Below, piece after piece: positions 11,650 through 23,716 of a DNA stretch of 64,000 nucleotides. This DNA comes from Monosiga brevicollis MX1. Lineage: Eukaryota; Opisthokonta; Choanoflagellata; Craspedida; Salpingoecidae. The stretch is from positions 1,171,018 through 1,235,017 of the forward strand of contig NW_001865043.1 in assembly GCF_000002865.3 (NCBI RefSeq), read 5' to 3'. Numbering within the stretch: position 1 is the stretch's first letter; each line of letters opens with the position of its first letter. The notes under the pieces were generated by a model, which was not told where the DNA came from, searched no databases, and worked only from the letters and a program-made list of their open reading frames with translations. The position numbers and the translations under genes were made by a program.

Positions 11650-12478
11650 CAATGACGTAAGCGTGAGTCGAACGGGAAAAAGCAGTTTAATGATGGCCGG
11701 TGCCAATTGAATGTGGCAAGATTTGATCATACCCAGAGACACACGGTTGCCAGAACGTGGGCCAATATCTGTCCACCCGCATGGTGCATCCTGTGAGAGG
11801 TGGTTGGAGCGCAACAAAGGTTGCATGGCTTCCTCACGCCTGAGTTGAGAAACGTACCAAGACGCCGCGCGAGAGGAGCATTCGTTGCCCGTGGTAGTAG
11901 AGATATTCTGTAAAGTCGCTTTCTGCACACGGGCATGCGCGATGGTGGGCAACTGTGTGAGCCGCGTCAACACCTGACGACCCCAAGACCCACGCCAGCA
12001 GCCAGTGTCCCGTACCCAATTTACTGCATTCGTCCACCATCTTATTGACCTGTCGGTCCATGCGAAAGTAGCGTGCAAACTCGTCCTGCATCGATGCAGG
12101 GGACAAGGTGTCCGCAAGCTGCGATGAGCAAGTGCGTCACCCCCGGGTCAGCAGCAATTGGCGCGTGCCGACAAACCTGGGCACTAATTTGACGCATTTC
12201 TCCCCGCAGGCTCGCAATCTTGGCTTGCAGGTCGGCATAGCGATGGTAGTTTTTACTCTTGCGAGCGAGACGCAGCTAGTCGAGAGGGCAAAACACGGTT
12301 AGCTGATCAGAGAACGGCAGTGTAGCGGCCGCATCGACGGGGGGGGGGGGGGGGGGGGGGGGGGGGCCAACNNNNNNNNNNNNNNNNNNNNNNNNNNNNN
12401 NNNNNNNNNNNNNNNNNNNNNCATGCTCAGCACAGCCTCCATCCCAGGCGCCAGCCCCGACCATGTTGCTCCCGCCAT
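11650..12478 (-). CDS. GET1/WRB-like tail-anchored protein insertion receptor (interrupted by assembly gap)
   Basis: The start at 12478 gives MAGATWSGLAPGMEAVLSM and runs into the gap at 12372-12421, where the first transmembrane segment is expected. The next exon (about 12284-12178) encodes a charged coiled coil (RLARKSKNYHRYADLQAKIA...). The next one (about 12116-12018) encodes MQDEFARYFRMDRQVNKMVD, closely matching the MMDEFARYARLERKINKM block of animal WRB. WRB/GET1 with CAMLG/GET2 receives tail-anchored proteins from GET3 at the endoplasmic reticulum. Exons for the last two membrane spans could not be fixed; a short hydrophobic end (GGQILAHVLATVCLWV, about 11730-11790) is a candidate. 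The 3' limit given is therefore approximate. Confidence 0.62.
12341..12421. other. Poly-G run followed by a 50-base assembly gap
   Basis: About 26 G at 12341-12366 precede 50 N at 12372-12421. A G-homopolymer beside a fixed-size N run is typical of a sequencing stop and scaffold join. The gap falls inside the GET1-like gene, so its first intron and membrane segment are missing. Confidence 0.95.
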
Positions 12479-12504
12479 CCTGCCACAAGTTGAGCTCAAA
12501 CAAA

Positions 12505-12990
12505 ATGCAAGCTTGAGAGAGCTTGAGAGAGCTCGAGAGAGAGCTTGAGAGAGAGAGAGCTTGAGAGAGAGAGAGAGAGCTTGAGAGAGAGCTTGAGAGA
12601 GAGAGAGTTGGTTGATTATGGATTGGTTGGAAGAGGTGTTCTCTTTGGTTTGTGTGCCTGTGTGAGTCTCTGTCTCTGTCGTTTCTGTCTCTGTTTCTGT
12701 TTCTCTTCTGTTTCTGTTTCTGTTTCTGTTTCTCTGTTTCTCTGTTTCTGTCTCTGTCTCTGTCTCTCGCTCTGTCTCTGTCTCTCGCTCTGTCTCTGTC
12801 TCTGTCTCTGTCTCTGTCTCTGTCTCTATCTCTGTCTCTGTCTCTGTCTCTCTCTGTCTCTGTCTCTGTCTCTCGCTCTGTCTCTGTCTCTCGCTCTGTC
12901 TCTGTCTCTCGCTCTGTCTCTGTCTCTCGCTCTGTCTCTCTGTCTCTGTCTCTGTCTCTCTGTCTCTCTGTCTCTCTCTGTCTCTCTCTA
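12505..12990. repeat. GAGAGCTT block and (TCTCTG)n minisatellite
   Basis: From 12505 to about 12610 the unit GAGAGCTTGA repeats; from about 12655 to 12990 the sequence is TCTCTG/TTTCTG hexamers with TCTCGC variants in higher-order blocks. Long open frames here translate as Ser-Val or Leu-Cys dipeptides and are not genes. It lies between the start of the GET1-like gene and the start of gamma-SNAP, which are divergent. Confidence 0.93.
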
Positions 12991-13291
12991 CGTTAGTGTC
13001 TTGTCATCAGCCATTTGCTTTTGAGCTGGAGTTGCTGGTGTTGGTGTTGGACGCGACAGCTTTGATTCATTGGTGGGTGAGGTGTGCCATGGAGACAGAG
13101 GGGGCAGATGGGGCGGCGCATGCTTTGAACAATGGCCAGGGGAGGACGCGGCGGGGCTTGGACTGACAGCTTGGCTCTTGCTGGTGGCCTTGCTGGTGAT
13201 GATCTCCAGGAATTTCAAAACAAGGGCGTCGTCTCTTTCTTCGTGCTGGACCAGACGTGCCGTGCCGTGCCGTGCCATTCCAACCGCCGAG

Positions 13292-15354
13292 ATGGATACC
13301 AAGAAAAAAGCCGAGGCCATGAAGCACTTTGCCGAGGCCGAGAAAGCGTTGGTGCTTGCCCGCAGCTCCCGTCTGCTGGCTGCTCATCCGGGGATGTGTA
13401 CTCATTGACGCCCGCCCAATGCTCACAGCGTCAAAACATCCATGTTCAAATGGAAACCCGACCATGAAGTCGCTTCCCTCTACTATGATAAGGCTGGTGG
13501 GTTGAGCTGACTTGCTCCAGGAAATTGGTTCTGGTAGCCAGGATCCCGTTTTATCCCATAAGACCCTGGCAGCCTCCTCCACACTCACACTCGCAAGCTT
13601 TGTAGGCATGGCGTTTCGCCTCTGCAAGGAGTACGGCATGTCCATTGAAGCGTACGTGAAGGCAAGCAAGTCACATCAGGCCATGGGGTCCATGTACCAT
13701 GTGGGGCAATCCCTGGAAAATGCTGCCGCCTCAGCCAAGGAGCTGGTGGGTTCCTAATTGCCTTGCTCAAGTGACTCAAATTTTTTCCACATTGTAGCGT
13801 GCTCACACGCCACACGCAATGCCGCCCTTGACGCCGCTCCGGGCTCCTCCAACCTGGTTTTCGCTTGTCCCAGGCTGACTTTACTCAGTTTCGGTCCCTG
13901 TTGGAGGAGGCATCCACGGCGTATCGCCTCTCTAGCAACTATCAGGCCGCAGCCCAAGCTCTGGAGAAAGCCGGTGCGCCCGCCCGCCCGCCCGGACAAT
14001 CTCCCCGTGTCTCCCTGTGTTTTTCCTCCAGGTCCCATTCTGATGCCTCCACCTTCTGCCATAGCCAAAACCTGTGTGAAGGAAAAACAGTTGGAGGTGG
14101 CGCTGGCACTGTACGTGGACATTTGCGAGCTCTACAAGGATGAGGATAAGGTCCGCCAGTGCAAGCGACCCATCGAGTCGGCAATTGGCCTGGCCATGAA
14201 GCTGGGTGATTTGGACCGAGCCTATGAACTGCTCGGTACGTTCTCTTGATCCCGTTCCAAACGTGTTCTCTGGCGCCATCGACTCACTTCCGCGCCAATG
14301 ATGCAGAGGAGCAAGCTGCCATTCTGAGCGAGACGGCCAGCGCCGGCTTTGTGCACCAGTCCCTGTTGGGCCGACTGGTGATCAAGCTGTTGCAGGAAGA
14401 CACGGTGGCGGCACAACGCGTGTATGACGAGGCTGTTTCAAAGTAGGAAGCTTTGGTCCAGAGCGCAGCCCGCCGAACTGTTTACCGTACGGCCCGCAGT
14501 GTCAGCAGGCTCACATCTGTATCTATTGCTGCATGCTCGGATCCATCCATCCAGCTTTACGGGATTCGCCACCTCCGCTGAAGGCAGCTGTGCCAATGAT
14601 CTCCTCACAGCGATGGAGGAGGCCGATGACAGGCGTTTGCAAAGTGTCTTGCAGCAGCAAACCATGTCCTTCATCCAGAATGACGTGAGTAGCCAGGGTT
14701 GTGTATTGATCTTGATGCGCCGCCCACACCAGCTGCACTGGTCTTGATCTTGGTCATCTTCCACTCACGCACGCCGAGTAGATCATCTCGTTGGCCCGCC
14801 AACAACTAAAATGCCCCGATCCTTTGGGGGTTTCCTCGTCGTCTGATCCCACGGGAGCTGCTGATGCTGAGCGATCCGCCTTGTTTGCACCCAAGCCCGT
14901 CAAGGCCACGGCCCCACCTGCTCCTGAGACGAACCCGGCTACCACTGCCTCTGCCGAGGGTGAGCAACCGCCTCCCTACTCGGCAACCGAGGGTGAGGCC
15001 AAGGCCCCTGCTGGTGGTGCCGACGCTGCCGATACCTTTGAAAGCGAAATGAACCAGGCTCTTGGCGAGATTGAGGGTGACCTTGCCCATGAGGAGGCCA
15101 ACCTGGCACAGGCTGAGGCCGATGCCGCAGCCGAGGCTCAGGTAGTGTCTGAAGCGTCAAAGGAGGAGACGATGGTGCAAGAAGAGGCTCAAGAAGAGGC
15201 TCAAGAAAAGGCTCAAGAAGAGGCTCAAGAAGAGGCTCAAGAAGAGGCTCAAGAAGAGGCTCAAGAAGAGGCTCAAGAAGAGGCCCAAGAGCAAGAAAAG
15301 CAGGCGCAACAAGAAGAAGAAGAAGAGGACGAGGATGAGGACGGCATCCTGTAA
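13292..15354 (+). CDS. NAPG: Gamma-SNAP homologue with acidic repetitive C-terminal extension
   Basis: An NSF attachment protein, which links NSF to SNARE complexes for disassembly after membrane fusion. The first exons are 13292-13347, 13429-13496 and from 13607; the rest run to a stop at 15352-15354. Helical repeats match gamma-SNAP in order: KKKAEAMKHFAEAEKA, then FKWKPDHEVASLYYDKAG (human FLKWKPDYDSAASEYGKA), LCKEYGMSIEAYVKAS, EEASTAYRLSSNYQAAAQAL, VALALYVDICELYKDEDKVR, and LGRLVIKLLQEDTVAAQRVY. The SNAP core ends near LARQQLKCPDPLG (about 14792). Beyond it comes a Pro/Ala/Glu-rich linker and some ten copies of EEAQ, then a highly acidic end (EEEEEDEDEDGIL). The human protein also ends in an acidic segment but is much shorter. 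The extension should be disordered. Confidence 0.88.
15178..15300 (+). repeat. 12-bp coding repeat GAAGAGGCTCAA (EEAQ)
   Basis: About ten near-identical in-frame copies in the last exon of gamma-SNAP, with one GAAAAGGCTCAA variant. Near identity at the DNA level points to recent slippage expansion. Confidence 0.95.
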
Positions 15355-15569
15355 ATCTGGCCTTCGTTTCAAACGGCGCTCGTGTGTGTGTGTGTGCGTG
15401 CGGGAGGCAGGCTCTTGGTTTTATTTCCATGTGATCGATTCAAGTATACTTTCAACTTCTTGACCATGCTCACTTTTTCACACAAGACCAGGGGAGTTGT
15501 CCGACTGGAAAATCCTTTTTACACGACACAAAGAGTCAAACCTAAGACTGCCAGCCTGAGCGCCTTCAG

Positions 15570-15984
15570 TTATGCAGACGCTGCCGAGCGAGGCTTGTTG
15601 TGCGTTGTCGCGTACGTTGAAAAAAAATCTTTAGCTGCCGCAAAACAGTCATCGGGCTTGTGTACGAGCAGGTGATTCAAAAAGTCCTGGAGGATGGCGC
15701 CCAGCTCCGGGTGTGACTTCATGTACGCGGCGTGTTCGCTTTGCAGCTTCTCCTGGCCAGTCGCAAATTGTGATGTGAGCGGCCTGTTGACTCCCATCGG
15801 ATGGAGATCAGCTGCAACGAACTAACCTTTTCCACCAGATACATGGACAGAACCTCTTGGTCTCGCTCCCAAGGTTCATTTTTGTTGGTGGGTTGCAGGG
15901 ACGACTAGGCAGTTTTCCATTTCGGGCTCATGAGCAAGGAAACCCGTGCGACGCGCGGAAGGAGGGCATGTTTCAGCTCACCAT
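15570..15984 (-). CDS. Small RIIa/DPY30-like dimerisation-domain protein
   Basis: Three coding pieces join in phase to 87 residues: 15984-15982 (the ATG alone, followed directly by GTGAGC), 15904-15827 and 15752-15570. The product begins MSSLQPTNKNEPWERD and ends with SHPELGAILQDFLNHLLVHK and DDCFAAAKDFFSTYA. The pattern of a short helix, a 'P-x-x-hydrophobic-hydrophobic' helix and a second 'KP-D-x-x-x-F-A-x-x-(F/Y)F' helix is that of RIIa/DPY30-like dimerisation motifs, found in cilia proteins such as the C-terminus of CATIP. A ciliary or anchoring role is possible for a flagellate but is inference. The extra-small first coding exon makes the start less certain. It converges on gamma-SNAP. 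Confidence 0.6.
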
Positions 15985-16289
15985 CACTGTGTTTTAATCT
16001 GACACGGCGCACGTCAAGTGCGTGTGTCACCGAGAGAGGCAAGGCAGAAGCACAGATTGACACTCCACCGCGCTGCCGTTGAGTGATCCGTTCTTGTTTG
16101 ACTTTTGCTTGGCTTGTTGTCAAGCAACAACAAAATGGAGGGGTAATTAAATTTTTGCTTTACAACACAAAAACACAAAAAAATCACAAACTGGTTGTTT
16201 TTGTTCTTCATGTCTCTAAAAGAAAAGAGCTACACTCAATTTAGACGCTTGGACACCACTGGGACGGACCACTGGCACGGGCGAGGCAC

Positions 16290-19200
16290 CTAGGCAAAAG
16301 GTTCACCACTGAAATCGTATGCCATGGAGGCACAGTCACAGCCACAACCAGTGGGACATTCGTTGTTTTCAGCAAACCAGGCTGCCAGGTGCTCCAAATG
16401 CCCACCGTGTCCACAGCCGGGACACAGCGTGTACAGTTGAGCTGGCAACCTGCACGAGCATGAGACAGAAGCGAGGCAATGAGATGCAATCGTCAACACG
16501 GGGATGTGCGGGTCTACCGTACGGCGGGCTGGATGTGCAGGCGAAGACAAACCTGCAGACCGCACACGTCAAACAGAGTTGCTTGCTTGCAGCTACAGGC
16601 AGGGTGGGCAGGGTGTGGGCAAGTTCGTGTGAATGCCAGGCAGCCGTCGCGCGAGATGCCGGTTGGTCTTCAATGATGGCAAAAAAGGAAAAAAAGAAAA
16701 ATACGACTTCAAAGTTAGGCAACAGCACTGACCATTTACAGAAGCGTAGCCCGTTGTCATGGCTTCAAGGGGCTTGAGATCCTGCTGGTCAACTTGCGCC
16801 AGATAATGCGCAGCTGGCAGGGGTATGATGGCACAAATCTGAAAGAATCGTTGGAACCCAGCGCACAGCATTGCCGTTAGGTGGGACACATAACAGCAAA
16901 GTATAATAGACACTACTTTGAGTCACTGTTCATCCAGCCAACACGCTCAATCGCACAACGTACCGCCGCTGCGGCCTCGTGCTCATTCTGCACGCGCAAG
17001 TATGCAAGGTGCGCCAGCATGGCTGGCACCCAGGCATAGCGTGACTGTTCACAGAGAACCTGTCAATGGGGATAGTGCAAAACATGAGCATCACGGCAAC
17101 TGCCCAATGAGACAGCGCTGAGCATCGAACCGCTTGCCTGGAATGCTTCACGGCCATTTTTGCTGGCCGAGGTGACGACTTGCGCCAAGGTTGTCTATCA
17201 AGCAGCAAACCATCACAGGCACAGGTGAATGGGGATCGAAATGGCTACCTGGAGCTACGCACACAACTGACCAGCGTTTGAACGTCACGGGCGGAATGAC
17301 AAAATTCAAAAGCCCGCGTCAGCAGATTGCCGCCACAGGGATGATGTAGCCACATGTCAACTGACGAAACAAGAAAGTGAGAAAAGCCCGGGGCAGATGG
17401 GCCAAAGTTTTGATGGGCGACGACATGAAGCAGAGGACCCTGTCCTTCAAAATTATGGACGTGCGAGAGTCTTGTGCCTAATTGACCAGAGGTGGGCCAC
17501 GTACCAGAGGGCAAGGCACTCAAGAGACGAATAGCAGGGCTCACGGCTGGCCACACGTTGCTCAACTGCAGCTTGGCCAAGCTAATGACGAGTACCTCGG
17601 TGAGGCGAGATGGCAGAGTAGCATGGCAGCTAGGCTTCGACGACATACGGTTGGCGGGCAAGATAGTCGAGTGCCTCCTGGCTGCGCTTCTCAAACAACA
17701 AAGCCAAGGCCGTGCGCTAACGTTGGGCGTGCATGATTGCAGATTAGCTTGAAGCCGGCACGATGTTGCACGTCAGTTGTAGGCAAGTGTGTACCTGATG
17801 CTCGCGTTGGAAACCCAGCGGGACCTGTACATCCACAATGTAAACGGGTTCGGCCAGTTTACGGCGGTCCATCGCCACTTCCTTGACGGCCATGTTGGTC
17901 CCGCTGAGAACGCGCTTCTCGTCCCGCGTTCTGAGAACGGCATGCGGCGTAGCATGAGGCATAGAGGCGCCAACAAACGGCCAGTAAGGAAAACATTCAA
18001 GCTCTGCACGAGGTTCGTGCGATCAAACGGGAAACCACGCGTACCGCATGCCTAATGTCCAGTCCGGCAGGAATCTTGACGCCTGAGCCTTGTGCACACT
18101 GGCCGAAGAACCTGGTGAACCCGGCTGATGAGTCAAGCGCAGCAAACGTGCTGGCAGCACCCCACGGAACCACTATGCCACCCCTAAAAATGGTTTGCAA
18201 GCCCGCTCTAGAACGCACCTCGTGTGCGACCAACACCACCCTCGCGCGGCGACTTGAGGGGCTCCCCAGCAAATGCCTACGTCAACACGTCCCCATGAGA
18301 ACAGCTTTTTACGTCGCTTTGCGGCAGGATCGATGCAAGGCTGAGCCCAACAGAAAGGGTGTTGTACCTTGTTGGTAAAGACAATGAGCTTGCCACCGAC
18401 GGTGAAGACGGCACCCGACATGCGCCGCAAGTCTTCCAGATTAGCCCGGTCTAAGACATTGGTTGTGCGTTGGTGGGCGAGATGAGGAAGAAGGATAGCG
18501 AACAACAAGTGCAGAGCAAAGAGAGCAACAGAGAGGGCCAGCTATAGCAACAGCCAGGGTGGAGCGAAGGTCGCGGCATGTGGCATGCCTCATGGCGAGC
18601 GAGAAACGACCGGAGCTCGGAGAGCGACGTACTGCGTGCATTGCCTTGTGTACGCTTGCGCAATGAGTTCTTATTGCGCACTTCTTTGGCATAAGTCTAG
18701 CAACAGTTCACGATGAGCCAATCGTAGAACGAGAGCAAGGATGTAACCAACCGAGTCAAAGCAAACCTTACCTGAATAAAGGTGATGGCTTCCTGGACCA
18801 TGGGCTCAATCCAATATTTGTTTTGTTGTCGACACGCATTGGCTGTGTTGTTCATTCGCTGTCAACATGGGCAAGGGACGTGGCGCATCAGAGAAAAGTG
18901 CTTCTTGGATGCTCAAGCAGGCTCGGAGCCGTATACACACCGAGATCATGGCTGTCTTGCTGGCTGCATCGATGGTAGTGCTGGGCAGAAACTAAACGGG
19001 CATGGCGTCACACATGATACAACGACGGCAGTCAGGTCCTATTCAGCTTTACGTTTGGGGCCAGGCGGAGGCGGGTACCTCAAAGTTTTGTGTGAGCTCT
19101 CCGTTGCGCGCTTCTACTTCAGTAACACGAAATTGGGCCACCATGTTATGTTGGTGACCCATTTCCACGACGACGTTGACGTGGAAGCTGACGTGACAAC

Positions 19201-21345
19201 AGACAACGAAATGATGAGGACGCGCGACATCCGCATTTCAAGCTCAAAGCATGTGGTCTGGTTGGCAAAGCAAAAGCGCACCGGCGCAGCGTGTAATCGA
19301 TTGCATTGATGTAAGCTCCCTGTGGCCGCTGGCGGACTGCGCGGCTGAGGTCCTGGGTAAAAGTGTGAGGCCGCAGTGGTACGCCTTCAAGTACATCCTG
19401 ATGACTCCGTACACGACGGGTGAGAGCAGCGGCGTGTGCGCGTGTTCTGTGAGTTGGGGGGACAACACAAGGGTATGAGGATGCGCACCTCATCTTCATC
19501 ATCCTGGCTCTCTGGTTGGGCCACGCGAGGGCGGCTGAAGGAAAGAGCGGCCAGATCCTCCTCGGACAGCGTAACCACGTGGATGCGATCACGCTTCTGA
19601 ACGACAAGATCAAAGCTATCAGCATCCACGCGCCGCCAGCCGTGGCCTAAAAGCAATTAGGCAGGCATAGCATGGGTGAGACACTGCCGCATTGAGGCTA
19701 AGGTCCGGGTAGGTCCGTACCTCGATGCGCCTCCACCTCAAGACGAGGTGCAGTCAGTTGGCCGATATTCCAGAGTTGCACGAGCGACCGCGTCTAGTCC
19801 CAGATTTCAATACATCCATAAGAATGGCCCTCCAACGCGTTGGTGTAGCTGTAGCGTCAGCAAAGGAAGCGGGGGGTGGCCAGAGCAGACCTCGTCAAGC
19901 CGCTTCGCGGTCAGAATTCCGGCTCCAAAGGGGGCAAAGCGGGCCTGATAAAAGTCGTTTCCGCTAATCTCGTTGAGGATGACGTTGCGATTGGTGTCCC
20001 ACAGCTTGATGGGTTCGTTGGCTCCCTCGGCACATGTCAAAAGCCGGTGAGGATCATTGGCGGCCCAGTCCTGAGAGAGCCAGTGAAGAATGAAGAACGG
20101 AGAAAAAAACAAGTGAGAGAGCGAGGGACCAACAACAGGAGACAGTATCATGGCAAGGAAAAAAAGGATTGCATGGCCAATCAAATCAAATCAAAAGGAA
20201 GCCAGTATCATCGTCGTCCTCATCGGATGAAGCGAGTGAGGGCTCGAGTCGGACAAGAACCGTACAATTGACATGAGCGCCGTCTCAGCATAGCGGTGTG
20301 CACTATGATAACGTCGCTTGAAGTTCCAGCTGTGAAGTTGGCCACCGTTGCTGCCCATGGTGACCGTGAAATTGTCAAAGCTGGGCGTTCAGCAGCATGC
20401 AAGCGCAAAGAGACATGTGAGGATTGGTGGCGGCCATTGGTCATATAAGGCAAAGGTAACACGTCGTACTGCTTCCAAGCCAAAGACACGCAGGCAATGC
20501 CCCGATTGGACATTTTGGCCCGAGGATCGCGCAGATCTACGGTATACTGGATATTCTCTGATGTGGAACAAGCCAAAATATTGGGCTCGGCCCAACACCA
20601 GGAAATCGCACTAAACAGAGGTTGTGCCAACGTGAGACTCGGGAGGGGGCAAAACCCATCAGTGGGGGTGCAAGGGCCAATCACAGCTGAGCGCTGCTGT
20701 CGAGAGGTAGACGCAGGGTCTGACGAACGTGAGGTTGCCTTGCTCAGTGAGCGGATACTCCTTGACCACCGATTGCTGTGCGCGCCAGCAGAGCAACAAC
20801 AGGCAGTGAAGAACAGGAATTGAAAGGTGCCAGAGGCAGATGCATGTCTGCGTAATGCATGGTTTTTTAGACTTTGAGCGGTGAAACGTACTGCATTGAC
20901 ATCAAAGATGGTGAGCGCGCCGGGGGAGGATCCTGCATTGGATGCTAGGTAGGCCTCATTGGCGGCATTAAACTCGAGCAGCATGTTGTGACCCCTAGCA
21001 AGAGTAAGCGTGAGCAGGGCCGAGGCAGGCCCAGATGGGCGGCGCGGCACAACAAAATAGCAACGTACGCATGCCCATGTTTGTTGAGTTTGGTGCCAAA
21101 GCGGGTCGGCTCATCATAGCCGATGACATAGAGCACCCCTTTGCTGTCGATCAGGCAGGCGTCCCAACAAGCCAGGGTGAGAGTTCGATCGTTTGATAGG
21201 TAGGGCCAAAAAGAAGCAAAGGTGTCGGTGGATGGTAGCAGCTGAACTGAGTTTCCATCGTTGGTACAACTCACCGGGTGGTGCAGCAGCAGTGGCTGCC
21301 CACGGCAAAGCCATCCTTGGCACCAGGGGGTGAAAAACTCGGCAT
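16290..21345 (-). CDS. WDR59: WDR59 homologue, GATOR2 complex subunit
   Basis: A multi-exon gene (about fifteen exons, many borders approximate). The proposed start at 21345 gives MPSFSPPGAKDGFAVGSH with a GTGAGT donor. WD40 blades follow: CWDACLIDSKGVLYVIGYDE (about 21150), LEFNAANEAYLASNAGS (about 20960), SAISWCWAEPNILACSTSEN (about 20580), and AANDPHRLLTCAEGANEPIKL (about 20030). The RWD-like region is near 19.6-19.1 kb. Downstream, GGNLLTRAFEFCHSARDVQTL (about 17300) matches human 'FGRQLL...CRLRDVQTLAML'. The end carries the hallmark zinc module CPGCGHGGHLEHLAAWFAEN then CPTGCGCDC, close to human WDR59. GATOR2 relays amino-acid sufficiency to TORC1 at the lysosome. It is divergent from NFU1. 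Confidence 0.88.
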
Positions 21346-21636
21346 GTTGCGGGCCTTGGCTGTGAAAGCGAAAGCTACATGCAAGGGCCAGTGATGGAAT
21401 CAGCTCGGCAAACCTCGTGTCTTTGCACAATACACACCAACGTGTCAAACTTTCTTCCACTCCTCCATCCGATGACATCCCTTATATCCCGCGACGACGC
21501 CCGACACCAAAGCAGACGCACGCACCCGATCTCGCACCCGACGGCCCAGACGGACGCCCCGCCGCCACCGCTGACGCCAAGTTTTGCAGGAAGACCCGTT
21601 TCTTCTGACAAATAAATCTGACAAGCCAAATTAAGT

Positions 21637-21766
21637 ATCTGACATCTGACATCTGACATCTGACATTGCCATCTGACGACATTCTCATCTCTTTCTCGTC
21701 AACGATGTGTGTGTGTGTGTGTGTGTGTTCAGTGTGCTCTTGCGCACGAGTGAAGGTGTTTCATTT

Positions 21767-21816
<50 letters not shown>

Positions 21817-21836
21817 TCTCTCTGCTCTCTCTCTCT
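21637..21836. repeat. ATCTGAC heptamer repeat, (GT)n and (CT)n microsatellites
   Basis: Four to five ATCTGAC units at about 21637-21676, then (GT)n at about 21705-21728 and (CT)n at about 21771-21836. All lie in the 760-base gap between the divergent WDR59 and NFU1 start codons. No other feature was recognised in 21346-22103. Confidence 0.9.
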
Positions 21837-22103
21837 CACGTTCTCTCTGTGGTCATCGTCGTCGGCGGCGTCGTCGTTGTAGTCCTGATTAGCTCGGTCA
21901 GAGGCCTTGCGCGAGGTTCTGAAGAGCGTGTGTGCCAGGTATGTTCGTGGTTGGGCGTGTTCCTTGGGCTACTTTCCATGTGCATGCTCAACGGTGGCGC
22001 TGACGACTCAAGCTGGTGGTGTTGGGTTTGCGCTTCAGCTGTCGAGGCATCATTGTGTGCCCTCTGTGATCTTTGATCAGCTCTGGCCAACACAACCTGC
22101 GCC

Positions 22104-23716
22104 ATGGCTGCACGAATGATCCCTCGCGCGACGCGCTCGCTTGCTTCTGTGACCGGAGCTTCGGCTGTGCTGGCGCAAAGGTCCCTAACGTTGCCACGGT
22201 ACGACTGGCACACCCCACAAACATGGCCCTATCCGACGCCGGGCAGGGTTGCGTTGCTGTTGCTGTCCCTTCCTTGCCCTCGCTCATTCGCACTGGGACT
22301 TTTCCGTCCCGCACATTGGGTGGCACTTTAGCCTAGCGGCGCAGCTGCGCTCGATCAGCGCGGGCGCGCTGCCTTTTGCATCTGCTCGGCCGCTGCGTCC
22401 CTTCCGGCCGGTCCTGGCTCGTCGCACCATGTTCATTCAAACGCGCGACACCCCAAACCCCAACAGTTTGATGTTTTATCCCGGTGTTGATGTATGTAGC
22501 CTCCGTCTGTCGTTTGCCTCTGCACTGGTCCCATATACATCCCTTGGCGGTGACGGCTGCCCATTTGTGGCCCTTACGCTGTTGTTTTGGGTCAACTAGA
22601 TTTTGCCTGGCAGCACACTGGAATTGACCAGCGCAGCGGCAGCACATCAATCACCGCTAGCCCGGTACGTGCACCCATTGATCAAAATTGTGTGCGCCGG
22701 CAACTTACTGGCATGGCTGCAATGTGGATATGCCCATGGGCAAGAGGGATGTGGCAATTATTTTTGGCTTACCCATGTTCATCTGGCATTGGCAGGGCGC
22801 TCTTTCGCGTGGATGGCGTCAAGTCGGTTTTCCTGGCCTCGGACTTTGTGACGATCAACAAGGATGAAGCTGCCGAATGGAGCACGCTGAAACCCAACAT
22901 TTACGCCACCATGATGGACTTTTTCGCCAGCAACCAGCCCGTGGTTCTTGACAGCTATGAGGCACCCACCGATACGGGTATGTGGCTCATCTTGGGCCAC
23001 GTCGCCACCCATGCTCCCCCGTCTCTTCATCTCCCTTTGTTTGGAGGATCCATCGTCCGCACCCATTCCCTGCTCACATGCAAGGCATGGCGTCTCTTTT
23101 GAACCTTTGCACAGCCGTCTCGGAGGATGACGACGAGATTGTGGCCATGATCAAGGAACTGCTCGATTCACGCATTCGGTACGTATCACTTGACGCAGTT
23201 GCCAGATGATGCGTGGGTGGCGGGAGATGGTGGAAAATGCGCCAAGCCGTGCCAAGCCGTGCAGACCTCGTGTGCTTATGCATCACCTTTGATCGCGCTT
23301 GCCCATTGCGTTCAGGCCTGCGGTGCAGGAGGACGGCGGTGACATTTTGTTCCAAGGCTTTGTGGACGGCATTGTTCAGCTGCGGCTTTCGGTGGGTGGC
23401 CCTTTGCCGGCTTGCGCTTCGTGAGCTCTGTGGTGACACGATGTTGGTCGTCGGGCTCTCGCCATCTCACTTGGTTCACTTGGTCGTGCCTCGGTCTGTA
23501 CTGTGCCTTTTTTATGAATGGCTGTTTGGTGTGTAGGGCGCATGCACTGGTTGTCCCAGCTCCATCTTTACGCTCAAAAACGGTGTGGAGAACATGCTGA
23601 TGCACTACATTCCCGAGGTGGAAGGTGTCGAGCAAGTCTTTGACGAGGAGCTGGATAATGTCAATCATGACGCCTTCAAGGCCCTTGAGGATCGTTTGGG
23701 CAGTGATAAGGTGTAA
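22104..23716 (+). CDS. NFU1: NFU1 iron-sulfur cluster scaffold, mitochondrial
   Basis: Seven exons join in phase: 22104-22199, 22337-22491, 22600-22664, 22796-22977, 23115-23178, 23316-23391 and 23537-23716. The N-terminus is rich in Arg, Ser and Ala without acids ([20 protein letters not shown]), a typical mitochondrial presequence. The Nfu N domain starts at [19 protein letters not shown] and includes [20 protein letters not shown]. The C-terminal NifU domain has [15 protein letters not shown] and the cluster-binding CxxC in GACTGCPSS, followed by [22 protein letters not shown]1 delivers 4Fe-4S clusters to lipoate synthase and respiratory enzymes. Length and domain order are as in animals. 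It is divergent from WDR59 and convergent with the scramblase gene about 180 bases away. Confidence 0.95.

Noticed and set aside
12341-12366. Poly-G run as a possible telomere or G-quadruplex element
   Set aside because: A pure homopolymer directly beside an N gap is best explained as a sequencing or assembly artefact.
12545-13024. Long plus-strand open frames through the TCTCTG repeat
   Set aside because: They translate as Ser-Val-Ser or Leu-Cys-Leu dipeptides purely from the repeat; no coding features.
14939-15430. Minus-strand frame with Leu-Glu-Pro-Leu repeats
   Set aside because: Antisense shadow of the EEAQ repeat of gamma-SNAP.
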